Shown: in pieces, positions 33,723-43,317 of the stretch
Position numbering within the stretch: position 1 is the stretch's first letter
Layout of the letters: each line of letters starts with the position of its first letter
From: Vibrio hepatarius
GTDB taxonomy: Bacteria > Pseudomonadota > Gammaproteobacteria > Enterobacterales > Vibrionaceae
DNA length: 64,000 bases
Assembly: GCF_001274785.1 (NCBI RefSeq)
Contig: NZ_LHPI01000001.1
Span: 992,001-1,056,000, forward strand
Direction: 5' to 3'
Made by a program: the position numbers and the translations under genes
Notes under the pieces: generated by a model
Seen by the model: only the letters and a program-made list of their open reading frames with translations
Told to the model about the DNA's origin: nothing
Databases searched by the model: none

Positions 33723-34199
33723 TTAAGCGAATTGGCTGTTTAGCGCCACATAGAGCGCATTCGTGTCTTTCCAGCCGGCAATTCGGTGGTTGGGGGTAAA
33801 AGATGTGGATGCCCAATATTGATTGACCAATACCGGATGGCAATACAGTTTGTATGGTGGAAGCGAGCTTAGATTGAGCGGCGTTGAGTCCGCATCTGAG
33901 ACTTCTCGGTCGTCTAAAGTACGCTGAGACAAGCTCCAACGCGTGGCATTGATAATCGCAACAACGCTTGCACTGTCGTCTGTACTGGAAACTGGTTGGG
34001 TTTGAGAGCTCTGCTCACTGCGCGATTGTTCAAATAACTGCTGGTACGCAGCGTCGCTTGACGGGGTTTGTGTTGAATGAGGATTATCGAGTAAACGTCG
34101 AGCATCACTTTCGGCTTGCGCAAAATATGCAGCGGCCTGCGATGGCAAGACCATAGCAAGCAAAGAAAACCAAAACAGCTTAATGAGACGCTGAGTCAT
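33723..34199 (-). CDS. exported protein of unknown function
   Basis: 158 residues, not recognised. A signal peptide is clear (MTQRLIKLFWFSLLAMVLPSQAAA), then a polar Gln/Ser-rich linker (~25-75) and a C-terminal part with ALYVALNSQFA. The two mature-region Cys/Tyr-rich spots (YKLYCHPVLVNQYW) have no family I know. It sits between secD and the SH3-like gene on the same strand. Confidence 0.65.
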   Translation of the reverse strand: MTQRLIKLFWFSLLAMVLPSQAAAYFAQAESDARRLLDNPHSTQTPSSDAAYQQLFEQSRSEQSSQTQPVSSTDDSASVVAIINATRWSLSQRTLDDREVSDADSTPLNLSSLPPYKLYCHPVLVNQYWASTSFTPNHRIAGWKDTNALYVALNSQFA

Positions 34200-34216
34200 T
34201 CATTCAACCAACAAAA

Positions 34217-34252
34217 AGAGACAAGCTGAATCATAAGTCCAAGCTTGTCTCT
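34217..34252 (-). terminator. terminator of the SH3-like gene
   Basis: 11-bp perfect stem AGAGACAAGCT / AGCTTGTCTCT; on the minus strand followed by TTTTTGTTGG. Confidence 0.85.
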
Positions 34253-34308
34253 CCACAACTAAATAAATCTAAAAGATAACCTTTCATATTTGGTGAGAAT
34301 AAAACCTC

Positions 34309-34977
34309 TTAACGATAGAAAATCTCACCGCTGCCGACGTCCAGATATACTTTGTTCGCTTGCTTCAAGCCACCACAGTAGACGAAATAGACATCACGAT
34401 CTTTGAATGTGACCGAACGCATCCAACCTTTGGTTTCTTCAAAGTCGCTGGGGCGGCAGGTTTTCTCTTTCAAAAGCTGATCGGTCTTGGCGACAAACAC
34501 ATCAAAATAGCGTTTGAAGTCGTCCGATTTTTCAATATAACTGCTGACGGTTTCCATGCGCTCTTCTTTGCTGATGGTTGGCGGCACTTCCAAAAGCGCA
34601 TCTAGAGGTACCCATTCTGCTACCTCTTCACCACCTTCTTCGTACACGTAGTAGCGCGAAACCCTGCCCCAACCGTCTTTCTTTTCGAACACGTGTAGCT
34701 TATCACCACGATAGAGCACACTTTCGATAAACGCATCTTTATCTGGCTTCTCTCTGACCCCCAGCCTTTGCGGACTTACGTAATAGTCTGTGACGGGCGG
34801 TTTTGTCTCTTTAACTGGCTTTTTATCTTCTATCGATGGTTCTGGCATTTCGGTTGGCGTTTCTTGCTGAGCCAATAGCTCGGCCTCTTGCTGTGGTTTG
34901 AGATAAAAAATGTAATACCCACCACCTGCACATGCCAAACCCAGCAATAGTACGACTACCATAATTAACTTTTTCAT
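34309..34977 (-). CDS. membrane-anchored SH3-like domain protein
   Basis: 222 residues: an N-terminal membrane segment (~4-28), an acidic/Pro-rich linker (~40-65), then an SH3b-like domain (~65-130; YYVSPQRLGVREKPDKDAFIESVLYRGDKLHVFEKKDGWGRVS, a typical bacterial SH3 opening) and a C-terminal domain with two Cys (TCRPSDF, YCGGL) that could form a disulfide in the periplasm. Such proteins often bind cell wall peptides. Specific role unknown. Confidence 0.75.
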   Translation of the reverse strand: MKKLIMVVVLLLGLACAGGGYYIFYLKPQQEAELLAQQETPTEMPEPSIEDKKPVKETKPPVTDYYVSPQRLGVREKPDKDAFIESVLYRGDKLHVFEKKDGWGRVSRYYVYEEGGEEVAEWVPLDALLEVPPTISKEERMETVSSYIEKSDDFKRYFDVFVAKTDQLLKEKTCRPSDFEETKGWMRSVTFKDRDVYFVYCGGLKQANKVYLDVGSGEIFYR

Positions 34978-35034
34978 TTCTGGTCAGTCTCTTTCCTATA
35001 CTTAAACCATCCGAAACTATTGATTATTAAACTT

Positions 35035-35589
35035 ATGAGATGGCTTAGAGCCTTTATAACTATAACGGCCATATTGTCGATCACTTTACCTATTCCTGTT
35101 TTCGCCGCGCAATGTGACGAGAAGAGCTGGAATCAATCCCTCACTTTTCAAAAACGGGTGGACGCTTGGTATAACCAACAAGCGACCAAATACAATGATT
35201 TTCTCAGCCTACACAAGCAACGTGTACTGTTGCACCAGCAATTCAGTGAACAAGAACTCCGCCGCTTCTGGCGCACTCAAAAGCGGATATTCATCAATAC
35301 AATGAACGCGCAAATACAGGCCGCCAATGAGACGGTAAGCGAGCTTGATCAGCAAATTCATACTGTGTCTGACGGCGCTGATATTATTGACAAAGCCATT
35401 ACGCGCTGGCGCTCAATCAACCAACAGTGTGAAAAGCAACAGCAATTTATCAACAGTGCCACCAGCTTAAACTACATTCAGGCGAACCAAATTCTCAAGC
35501 TCGAGCAAGAGAAACTTGTCAGTAAGTTGAATCAGCTCAAACGTATTTATCAATACGAGGCGGATCTGCTCACGAAAACTCAGCAATAG
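35035..35589 (+). CDS. exported coiled-coil protein, unknown function
   Basis: 184 residues from the ATG at 35035 (a TTG five codons earlier is possible). Signal peptide MRWLRAFITITAILSITLPIPVFAA, then a mature part that is almost all alpha-helical with heptad-like Gln/Leu patterns (~60-180) and two Cys. Not recognised. Divergent from the SH3-like gene with a 57-bp gap. Confidence 0.65.
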   Translation: MRWLRAFITITAILSITLPIPVFAAQCDEKSWNQSLTFQKRVDAWYNQQATKYNDFLSLHKQRVLLHQQFSEQELRRFWRTQKRIFINTMNAQIQAANETVSELDQQIHTVSDGADIIDKAITRWRSINQQCEKQQQFINSATSLNYIQANQILKLEQEKLVSKLNQLKRIYQYEADLLTKTQQ

Positions 35590-35665
35590 CGTCTTTCAGT
35601 TAACTTGTTATTCCAATGCATACAGCCTCATAATCAGCGCCTATTTGTTACCTTAGGTAAGATTT

Positions 35666-35684
35666 GATAACAATTATCATTTGC
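35666..35684. promoter_or_regulatory. Fur-box-like site upstream of the CHASE-GGDEF-EAL gene
   Basis: Read on the minus strand GCAAATGATAATTGTTATC agrees with the 19-base Fur consensus at 15 positions, counted by hand. It ends 58 bases before the proposed start codon. Confidence 0.6.
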
Positions 35685-35742
35685 GAGCAATAGCCTTCAT
35701 GCTTTAGTATTACATCACTATTAGTGATATTTATGTATACCC

Positions 35743-38067
35743 TTGAAATTCGCACTCTCTTTAAAAACGCTTTGTACTATTTGGCTGGTGGGTATTGGTA
35801 TCGCCGCCTATACCGTCTCTGCGATCTATAACCACGAAAACCAGCAATTCCACTCTCAACTAGAAACACGGTTATCCAATAAAATTCACGCGTTGAATCA
35901 ATCGTTACAAAGTACCAAGCTACTTTTAGAGTCTACTCGAGCTTTTCTGATCCATAGCAATCAGCCAACGCAATATCAATTCGAGCAGTTTCTTGAAAAC
36001 CGAACGGGCATGAACGCCAACGTGCAATCGATTCTCTGGGCTCCCGCGATCAGGAAAGACTCACTCGAAATATTCAAAGAGAAAGCTAAGCAACAAGGTT
36101 TCCTTGGCTATGATGTGTACCCACCTATCACAGACACCGACGATTCCGCGTTATTCAGTCAAATGACGTTGCCAGTGTTCTACCTGTCTTCTAGCTTCGA
36201 GGCGAGCAATTACCTAGGTTGGCGACTAGAATCTCGACCAACTAGCCGTCAAGCAATTGAGGATGCGTTAGCAAGCGGTCAGGCAAAAATCATTTTGTGC
36301 GAAGAAGACAACCAAATCGTTGCGCGCGTATTTCTGCCGATTGTCACCAACGATAAACAACTCGATGGCGTTGTGGTAGCGAATATCATCGTCCATGAGT
36401 TCTTTGGTTTCATTTGGCAAGAGCTGCTCAACTCGACCCATACCTTAATTCAAGTAGATAGCTTAGACAGCGAGCAAATGTTATTTCGCTCTCACCTAAA
36501 TACCGACCTCAATACCCACAGGTTTTATGAACAAGTTACCAGCGTATCGCGAGAAATTAGCGTACCTCTGGTTGACCGAAAATGGCGTGTGTCGATCACC
36601 GTGCTCAATACGTCTGCCAGTATCTGGTTGTACAGCGCTGGTGCGGTAGGCATGATTCTGTTGCTGACGTTATCTGTCACGCTGGCCACAAACTTTTACG
36701 CTACTCGCTTGTTCGTTTCCAATCGTATTATCGAAGAGAAAACCAAATCACTCGCAAGACAAGCGGTCACTGACGGATTGACGAAAATGTACAACCGTTC
36801 GGCCTTAACCCATGAAATAAACTTGATGCTCGAACAGCTACGAGCAGGAGCAAGCAAAGGGTTCTCGATTCTGTTTATCGACCTCGACCGATTTAAAGTG
36901 ATTAACGATTCGCTTGGTCATTTACTCGGCGACCAAATTTTGATTGAAGTGGCTAAGCGTATTCAGGGTAACTGTCGCCGTGGAGACATGGGTTTTCGCT
37001 TTGGCGGTGATGAGTTCATTATCTACCTTCCTGAACTCACCGACCCTCAAGAGCTATCACAAATTTGCCAGCGCTACAGTAAATTACTCAGCGAACCTTA
37101 TACCATCAACCAGCAAGACTTCCACATCGCGGCCAGTATCGGCATTTCTATCGTGACCGATCCCAAGCAAGATTTGACCACAATTCTGCGTGAGGCCGAT
37201 ACAGCGATGTACCAAGCGAAAAGTGCTTCGCACGAAAAAGTGGTCTTTTTCCACGATGAAATGTTCAAAAAAGCACAGATGCGTTTCCAACTGGAACAAG
37301 ACTTAGCCGTCGCGATGGAGCTGCGTCAGCTTAACCTTGTTTACCAGCCGATTTATGACACCAGTAGTGAGCATGTCACTGGCTTTGAGGCGCTGCTGCG
37401 TTGGAATCACCCAAGTCATGGATTTATTCCGCCTGATGTGTTCATCCCTATTGCAGAGGAAACCGGGCTGATCATCAAAATCGGTGACTGGGTAGCAAAA
37501 GAAACCTGCAAAACCATAGATCGCCATTGGGACTCTGGCGTAAATGGACCGCTGCGTTTTAACATTAACGTCTCGGCTAAACAGTTTGAATCCAACCATA
37601 TTTACCACAGCTTAAAGGGCATATTGGCAAACTACGATTTTCCGCCAGAATGTCTCGGCGTAGAGATTACCGAATCGTTAATGCTTAGCCGCAGCAAATG
37701 CAGTAAAGAGAAACTATTGCAGCTTAAGCAACTTGGCATCGTGCTTTATCTGGATGACTTTGGTACGGGCTATTCATCGCTGTCGGTACTGAAAGATTAC
37801 CCTGTCGATATCGTCAAAGTGGACAGAAGTTTCGTCAATGGGCTCGCGCAAGGGGACGCAACCGGCGACAACTTGTGTTTAGCAATTATCAATATGGCGC
37901 ATACGATTAAGATGAAAGTGGTCGCAGAGGGGGTGGAAACCTCAGAGCAATTAGCATTGCTCTCTTCGTTTGACTGTAACTACATTCAGGGCTATCTGAA
38001 ATCTAAACCGATCACAGGCTGTAAACTGGAAACTTTCTTGTCCCCTCAAACAAGAAAAACGGCCTAA
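35743..38067 (+). CDS. CHASE - GGDEF - EAL membrane sensor (c-di-GMP turnover)
   Basis: 774 residues. Membrane segment ~8-28, periplasmic CHASE-type sensor (~60-245; FEQFLENRTGMNANVQSILWAPAI, GFLGYDVYP, LPVFYLSSSFEASNYLGW), second membrane segment ~290-315, GGDEF domain (~345-500) with intact RFGGDEFIIYL, then EAL domain (~515-765) with GFEALLRWNHP, EITESLML, LDDFGTGYSSLSVL and VAEGVET. Both catalytic sites look intact, so it may be a dual cyclase/phosphodiesterase. Start codon is TTG with no clear ribosome site. A Fur-box-like site lies upstream. Confidence 0.88.
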   Translation: MKFALSLKTLCTIWLVGIGIAAYTVSAIYNHENQQFHSQLETRLSNKIHALNQSLQSTKLLLESTRAFLIHSNQPTQYQFEQFLENRTGMNANVQSILWAPAIRKDSLEIFKEKAKQQGFLGYDVYPPITDTDDSALFSQMTLPVFYLSSSFEASNYLGWRLESRPTSRQAIEDALASGQAKIILCEEDNQIVARVFLPIVTNDKQLDGVVVANIIVHEFFGFIWQELLNSTHTLIQVDSLDSEQMLFRSHLNTDLNTHRFYEQVTSVSREISVPLVDRKWRVSITVLNTSASIWLYSAGAVGMILLLTLSVTLATNFYATRLFVSNRIIEEKTKSLARQAVTDGLTKMYNRSALTHEINLMLEQLRAGASKGFSILFIDLDRFKVINDSLGHLLGDQILIEVAKRIQGNCRRGDMGFRFGGDEFIIYLPELTDPQELSQICQRYSKLLSEPYTINQQDFHIAASIGISIVTDPKQDLTTILREADTAMYQAKSASHEKVVFFHDEMFKKAQMRFQLEQDLAVAMELRQLNLVYQPIYDTSSEHVTGFEALLRWNHPSHGFIPPDVFIPIAEETGLIIKIGDWVAKETCKTIDRHWDSGVNGPLRFNINVSAKQFESNHIYHSLKGILANYDFPPECLGVEITESLMLSRSKCSKEKLLQLKQLGIVLYLDDFGTGYSSLSVLKDYPVDIVKVDRSFVNGLAQGDATGDNLCLAIINMAHTIKMKVVAEGVETSEQLALLSSFDCNYIQGYLKSKPITGCKLETFLSPQTRKTA

Positions 38068-38142
38068 AACAAAATCTATGCGGGAAAGAGTTTCAGGCCG
38101 TGGATTATTCTTAGTTACATTGGTTTTGAACAAATGAATCAG

Positions 38143-38469
38143 TTACAGTTTGTCGCACTTAGCCGCACAAATGAAATCGTTTTGGTGGAGTCCTTTAATC
38201 GAATGGCTCCACCAAGTCACCGTGACTTTGCCCCATTCCAATAGAATAGACGGGTGATGGAATTCGTCTTCTGCCAACTGAGAAATTTTATCGGCAAACG
38301 CCCATGCCTGTTTGTAGTTTTTGAACGTATACACTTTCTCAAGCTGCGGAATACCGTCTCGCTCCAGCATTTGCCAACCGTCCAACTCCGTGAGTAAAAG
38401 TCTGCGCTCTTCTGCACCTAATGCAATTGCATCACCGCTGCACGATTCACAACGTAATTCATCAAGCAT
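38143..38469 (-). CDS. phhB: pterin-4a-carbinolamine dehydratase
   Basis: 108 residues. The signature EDEFHHPSILLEWGKVTVTWWSHSIKGLHQND fits the family pattern (E/D-x3-H-H-P ... W ... H ... D). It regenerates the tetrahydropterin used by phenylalanine hydroxylase. Its ATG overlaps the end of phhA by 8 bases, so the two are coupled. The N-terminal CESCSG is a possible metal or redox site, a common variation. Confidence 0.93.
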   Translation of the reverse strand: MLDELRCESCSGDAIALGAEERRLLLTELDGWQMLERDGIPQLEKVYTFKNYKQAWAFADKISQLAEDEFHHPSILLEWGKVTVTWWSHSIKGLHQNDFICAAKCDKL

Positions 38470-39253
38470 GTGTCACTTCCTTTGGTTCAAATAATGGGGG
38501 TAATAATCCAGCTTTCATCGCTTGTCTTACATGGAACATCAGATCCATTTGGCTGAGTCGATAAAGCTGCTCAATGCTGTCTAAAACAAAATACTCTGGC
38601 TGCATAATGTCGATACGATATGGCGTGCGCAGCACAGTGTGGATATCGAATTTGTCCCGTAGCGGCTTTGGATCTTCAAGCGCGTAAATGGTTTCACCCG
38701 GAGAAGACAAAATACCACCGCCGTAGATCTTTAATTCATCGCCCTCGTTTACCAGACCAAACTCAACTGTAAACCAGTATAAACGAGCCAAATAGACACG
38801 TTCTTTGCTGGTTGCTCGTTGACCTAGCTGACCATAAGTATGGGTAAATTCAGCGAACTGGGGATTGGTCAACATAGCACAATGACCAAAGATTTCATGG
38901 AAAAAGTCCGGCTCTTGCAAGTAGTCGAACTCCTCTCTCGAACGCAAAAATGTCGCGACCGGAAACTTCTTATTCGCCAGCAGTTCAAAGAAACGGTCAA
39001 AGTTGATCAGCGCGGGAACAGGCTCGACCTGCCAACCAGTTTCACGCATTAAAACTCGGTTGATTTCGGGTAGTTGCGGTACTCGATCTAACGGTAGGTC
39101 AAGCAATTCTAAGCCGCGTAAATACTCTTTACATGCTCGTTGCTCAACGTAGCCCAATTGACGTGTGACTAAGTCATGCCAAATGAGATCTTCTTCGCTA
39201 CTCCAGTCAACAAATCCTTTGTCGTTCACTGGGTTAGATACATACTGAGTCAT
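38462..39253 (-). CDS. phhA: phenylalanine 4-monooxygenase
   Basis: 263 residues from the ATG at 39253, chosen for AAAGGA upstream; a longer in-frame start adds 20 residues without a site. Iron ligands are visible in FHEIFGHCAML (two His) and YWFTVEFGL (Glu), with the pterin-binding region around FLRSREEFDYLQEPDFFHE. It hydroxylates phenylalanine to tyrosine with O2 and tetrahydropterin. First gene of phhAB; a TyrR-box-like site lies 91 bp upstream. Confidence 0.94.
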   Translation of the reverse strand: MTQYVSNPVNDKGFVDWSSEEDLIWHDLVTRQLGYVEQRACKEYLRGLELLDLPLDRVPQLPEINRVLMRETGWQVEPVPALINFDRFFELLANKKFPVATFLRSREEFDYLQEPDFFHEIFGHCAMLTNPQFAEFTHTYGQLGQRATSKERVYLARLYWFTVEFGLVNEGDELKIYGGGILSSPGETIYALEDPKPLRDKFDIHTVLRTPYRIDIMQPEYFVLDSIEQLYRLSQMDLMFHVRQAMKAGLLPPLFEPKEVTHA

Positions 39254-39343
39254 TGCCTTTCCTTTTAACAATTCCTTTACATAAAGCCTATCCCGATGCT
39301 GAATTGGTGACAATTACGCCAATGATATTCGAGCAAAAGCACC

Positions 39344-39361
39344 TGTAACATTATTTTTACA
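39344..39361. promoter_or_regulatory. TyrR-box-like site between phhA and acetoacetyl-CoA synthetase
   Basis: TGTAACATTATTTTTACA fits the strong TyrR box (TGTAAA-N6-TTTACA) with one mismatch. It lies 91 bp upstream of the phhA ATG and 114 bp before the divergent synthetase ATG, so TyrR could regulate both directions. Confidence 0.65.
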
Positions 39362-39474
39362 TTTGACGTTTTTTTGCTTATTTTTCAGCAAGCTGATTAT
39401 GCTCAGATGTTTGACTTTGTTTAGTTTTCAAACAAAACTTAAGCGGTATATAAGGACTATTGGACGAGGACGTC

Positions 39475-41460
39475 ATGCAGCAGTGTGTACAACCAAAAGC
39501 AGAACCGATTTGGGTTCCTAGCCAACAACGAGTTGAATCTTCTAACCTGCACCAGTTCATTCAACACATTAATATTCAAGGGCACGACATCCACAACTAC
39601 GCAGAACTACACAAGTGGTCGATTGAGAACCCGCGCGATTTTTGGCTGGAAACGTGGCAGTTCTGTGATGTCATTGGGTACATGGGCGAATGCATTGCGG
39701 GTGAAGGGCTACCTAAATGGGGTGAACACGCGCCAAGCAGAGATACGATTTGGTTTCCCCAGGCACAACTGAACTACGCAGAAAACCTGCTCTCTTACGC
39801 GTTTCAAGCGCCTTCAGATATCGCTATTTGGTTTACCAATGAACGAGGCGAGCAGCAAACGCTCACTTGGCAAGAGCTGTGCGATAAGGTTTCGATTGTA
39901 CAACAATGGTTGGAACAACAAGGCATCAGCCAAGGTGATGTGGTCGCAGGTTATCTACCTCATATGCCTGAAACCGTGATTGCTATGCTCGCCACCACCA
40001 GCTTAGGTGCGATCTGGACATCGACCTCTCCTGACTTCGGCACAGAAAGCGTGGTTGAACGATTTGGCCAAGTACAGCCTAAAGTTCTTTTCTGTTGTAA
40101 CGGATACCAATTCAACGGAAAAGCTTTCCCAATGGGAGAGAAAAACCGCGCGATCATCGACGCGTTGCCAAGCCTTAAAGCGACCTGCCAGATTGATTAT
40201 CTGCCGTTGGTAGAGCAAGACAACAGCGGCCAATTGACCGAGTGGCAGTCCGTCATGGCGGACTTTATCCCCCACGCGCTCCACTACCAACGCATCAGCT
40301 TTAACGACCCGCTGTTTGTGCTCTACTCGTCGGGCACAACGGGGAAACCAAAGTGTATTGTCCATTCCGTGGGCGGGATTACGCTTAACCATTTGAAAGA
40401 ACACCAGCTTCACAGCGATATTCAGCCCAAAGATCGAGTATTCTATTACACCACCTGTGGCTGGATGATGTGGAACTGGCACGTTTCCGCTCTGGCGAGT
40501 GGCGCGACGTTAGTGATCTTCGATGGTAGCCCAATGTATCCAGACCAAAACGTGCTGTGGCAATTGGCTGAAAAAGCGGAAGTCAGTCTATTTGGCACAT
40601 CGGCTAAATACCTTGAAGCATTGCAAAAAGGTGAATTTAACGCTCTTCAACAATTCGACCTCAGCCCACTCAAAACCTTATGTTCAACGGGCTCTGTGCT
40701 TTACCCTCAACAGTTCGATTATGTCTACAACGACATCAAGCAAGACCTGCATTTAGCGTCGATTTCTGGCGGCACTGATATCTGCGGATGTTTTGTGATT
40801 GGTAACCCTATCTCTGCGGTTTATCGCGGCGAGTGTCAGTCCGCAGCGTTAGGGCTGGACGTCGCGGTATTCAATGAACACGGCGAATCGGTTGTCGCTG
40901 AGCGCGGCGAACTGGTATGTCGCAACAGTTTCCCCAATCAGCCACTTGGCTTCTGGCATGACGATGGTGAGCGCTACCACAATGCTTACTGGGCGAAGTT
41001 TACCAACACTTGGCACCACGGTGATGACGTAGAACAAACCGTTAGCGGTGGCATGGTCTTTTACGGTCGTAGCGATGCAACGCTCAACCCTGGTGGTGTG
41101 CGAATTGGTACCGCGGAAATCTACCAGCAAGTGAACCAGTTAGACGGCGTAATTGATTCTATTGCGGTATCTCGCCATGTGGATGGAGATGAAAAGATCG
41201 TTTTGTTTGTTCAACTAAAGCCCGAGTGCAAACTGGATGAACAGCTTGCTTTACGAATTCGCACAACGCTCAAAGCCAAATGTTCACCAAGGCATGTACC
41301 CAGTGAGATCTATTCACTGAGCGAAATTCCAAAGACCAAGTCGGGCAAATTGGTTGAACTCGCGGTAAAACAGGTGTTACACGGGCTGGAAGTGAAAAAC
41401 CAAGGCGCGATCGCTAACCCTTGGGTGTTAGAAGAAGTCGCTGATTTTGCTCAGCGATAG
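39475..41460 (+). CDS. acetoacetyl-CoA synthetase
   Basis: 661 residues from the ATG at 39475 (GAGG five bases upstream). AMP-forming ligase: N-terminal family block FCDVIGYMGECIAGEGLPKW, the P-loop YSSGTTGKPKCIVHS, CGWMMWNWHVSALASGATLVIFDGSP, then YGRSDATLNPGGVRIGTAEIY and the closing KTKSGKLVELAVK. The length and GYMGE/GCGWMMW patterns fit acetoacetate-CoA ligase rather than acetyl-CoA synthetase. Acetoacetate is an end product of tyrosine degradation, which fits the divergent phhAB. Confidence 0.9.
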   Translation: MQQCVQPKAEPIWVPSQQRVESSNLHQFIQHINIQGHDIHNYAELHKWSIENPRDFWLETWQFCDVIGYMGECIAGEGLPKWGEHAPSRDTIWFPQAQLNYAENLLSYAFQAPSDIAIWFTNERGEQQTLTWQELCDKVSIVQQWLEQQGISQGDVVAGYLPHMPETVIAMLATTSLGAIWTSTSPDFGTESVVERFGQVQPKVLFCCNGYQFNGKAFPMGEKNRAIIDALPSLKATCQIDYLPLVEQDNSGQLTEWQSVMADFIPHALHYQRISFNDPLFVLYSSGTTGKPKCIVHSVGGITLNHLKEHQLHSDIQPKDRVFYYTTCGWMMWNWHVSALASGATLVIFDGSPMYPDQNVLWQLAEKAEVSLFGTSAKYLEALQKGEFNALQQFDLSPLKTLCSTGSVLYPQQFDYVYNDIKQDLHLASISGGTDICGCFVIGNPISAVYRGECQSAALGLDVAVFNEHGESVVAERGELVCRNSFPNQPLGFWHDDGERYHNAYWAKFTNTWHHGDDVEQTVSGGMVFYGRSDATLNPGGVRIGTAEIYQQVNQLDGVIDSIAVSRHVDGDEKIVLFVQLKPECKLDEQLALRIRTTLKAKCSPRHVPSEIYSLSEIPKTKSGKLVELAVKQVLHGLEVKNQGAIANPWVLEEVADFAQR

Positions 41461-41473
41461 ACGAAGATATAAA

Positions 41474-41498
41474 AAAGCCCGGTCATCCACCGGGCTTT
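41474..41498. terminator. bidirectional terminator
   Basis: AAAGCCCGGT / ACCGGGCTTT stem with a 5-base loop, between the convergent synthetase and methyltransferase genes. Confidence 0.88.
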
Positions 41499-41514
41499 CT
41501 AATTTGCTCAACAA

Positions 41515-42096
41515 TTACTTTTTCGCAACCGCCATCAGCACTTTGAACGTGCCTTGCGGAGTATCAACATCAAAAGGTGTTGTTACGGTTACTTCATCAA
41601 AACCAACGCTGGTGAGCACTTGTTTTGCGTGCTGCGTTGTCATTCCACCGACTTCATCTTTATCCGACAACCAATCCCAATGGATAAAGTAGCCGCCTTC
41701 ATCGACCAAACTGTAAACAATGTCTGCGACGTCAGAGTAATTAGGAATAAAACTGCAAACCGATGACGCAACCACAGCATCAAACTGATTGCGAAATGCA
41801 GGATGCATCGCCACTAAACCGCGGGTGAGCATATCAACCACTGGCTCAACGTTGTGTAACTCTTTTTTATCCAGTTGCTCGATCATCGCTTCTGAGCTAT
41901 CTAAAGCAACAATATCTTTGGCGATAGGAGAAAGCTTTTGGCTTAGCAATCCAGTGCCGCACCCAAAATCAAGGATGTGCGCACCCTTAAGATCAATGAT
42001 ATCTTGCAGTGACTCAAATACTTTTGCAGCGAAAACCACTGTCGATTGTTCTTTTTCCCAGTCTACTGCGACATCATCCCAACTCGTAGCCATCAT
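41515..42096 (-). CDS. class I SAM-dependent methyltransferase
   Basis: 193 residues. SAM-binding motif I HILDFGCGTGLLSQKL (~45-60), acidic motif II VALDSSEAMIEQL and motif III FDAVVASSVCSFIPNY. The closing FKVLMAVAKK is typical. The substrate is unknown. A second in-frame ATG one codon in is an equal start. Confidence 0.85.
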   Translation of the reverse strand: MMATSWDDVAVDWEKEQSTVVFAAKVFESLQDIIDLKGAHILDFGCGTGLLSQKLSPIAKDIVALDSSEAMIEQLDKKELHNVEPVVDMLTRGLVAMHPAFRNQFDAVVASSVCSFIPNYSDVADIVYSLVDEGGYFIHWDWLSDKDEVGGMTTQHAKQVLTSVGFDEVTVTTPFDVDTPQGTFKVLMAVAKK

Positions 42097-42238
42097 GATC
42101 TCCCTATAACTTCATTCATTTGGCGTCTCCCAAGAGTATCAAAACTGCATGAAATTCCTAGCATTTCAAAGCGGAAAACGGACAATCTGCGAATATTATT
42201 ATACTATCGATGAAAAGATCACTGATAACGCTTAATAA

Positions 42239-43117
42239 ATGAACTTATCTCAAATCGAAGCTTTCTGTAGTGTCGCTGATACGGGCTCCGTATCGGAAGC
42301 CGCACGACAATTGGAATGCAACCGTACAAAATTAAGTATGGCAATCAAAGCATTAGAGAAAGACCTCAACATTGAGTTGTTTGTCCGCAGCGGTAACAAC
42401 CTGACCCTTTCAGAAGCTGGCAAAGCCATTTATAAAGATAGCCAAAACCTACTGGTTACGGCTCAACGGATTCGTCAAACTTGTGCACAGGTCTCAGGCG
42501 AGTTTAACGCCGAGGTATGGATTGCTCGCGACGATTCATTGCCAGACGAAATGTGGCAAGACTTATCTCATAAGCTCAATAAACGTTTTCCTGCGACGTC
42601 TTTTAATACCGTTCTCGCTTCCTCTGGGGACTTAGCAAACTTAGTCGCCACCCAGCAGGTTGATTTCGCGTTCGGCGTCGATTACGAGCGTACCGATGAT
42701 CCACACATTGCTTATCAACCTTTGGGTAAGATTCGCATGATGTCGGTGTGTAAAGCCGATAACCCACTGAGTAAAATGCGCCGCGTATCAGATGATGAAC
42801 TAAGAAACGCGATGCAAGCGGTGATGGTGTACCTCAATGAAAAAGATAATCCAGAGCTGCAACCTTTCTCTCTGCGCCATATCGGCTTTTCCAGCTTTGA
42901 TTACATGCTGAATACCATTCTTGAAGAAGATGCGTGGGGCGTACTGCCAGAGCCTCTGATTCGTCATTTATTGAGAAAGCAAAAGCTGGCGGTGATCAAA
43001 CATACTTACGGCTTAACCCAAGAAGATTACTGCATGTTCACTGCCGCAGGTATGGCGGAACATCCAGGCATGTCGTGGCTAGCGGATAAGCTCAACGAAT
43101 ATTTGTTCGACTTCTAA
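42239..43117 (+). CDS. LysR-family transcriptional regulator
   Basis: 292 residues. Helix-turn-helix at the start: LSQIEAFCSVADTGSVSEAARQLECNRTKLSMAIKALEKDLNIELFVRSGNNLTLSEAG. The effector domain follows (~90-292). The stretch WIARDDSLPDEMWQDLSHKL is as in the LysR effector fold. Target unknown. Divergent from the methyltransferase gene across a 142-bp gap. Confidence 0.85.
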   Translation: MNLSQIEAFCSVADTGSVSEAARQLECNRTKLSMAIKALEKDLNIELFVRSGNNLTLSEAGKAIYKDSQNLLVTAQRIRQTCAQVSGEFNAEVWIARDDSLPDEMWQDLSHKLNKRFPATSFNTVLASSGDLANLVATQQVDFAFGVDYERTDDPHIAYQPLGKIRMMSVCKADNPLSKMRRVSDDELRNAMQAVMVYLNEKDNPELQPFSLRHIGFSSFDYMLNTILEEDAWGVLPEPLIRHLLRKQKLAVIKHTYGLTQEDYCMFTAAGMAEHPGMSWLADKLNEYLFDF

Positions 43118-43317
43118 CGTTATCTGAATGCATTTTTAGACAGCAAATATCACTGAGCGTCAAATTTATTGACACAAAAATACACACATAACCAATTGAT
43201 TTTAAACAAATAAAAATCAAAACCATCGTTAAGTGTTTGTTTATAGCACAGAATGCGTTTGTAAAATCCTCATATTTTGAGAAAACTATAGAGGTGTTTT
43301 ACAACGAGATTTTGGTT

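Noticed and set aside
38059..38101. Hairpin at the end of the CHASE-GGDEF-EAL gene (ACGGCCT / AGGCCGT)
   Set aside because: The arms are 29 bases apart, one arm lies in the coding region, and no T tract follows; too weak to call a terminator.
40003..40482. 159-codon frame opposite the acetoacetyl-CoA synthetase gene
   Set aside because: Fully inside a strongly supported gene on the other strand and without recognisable motifs.
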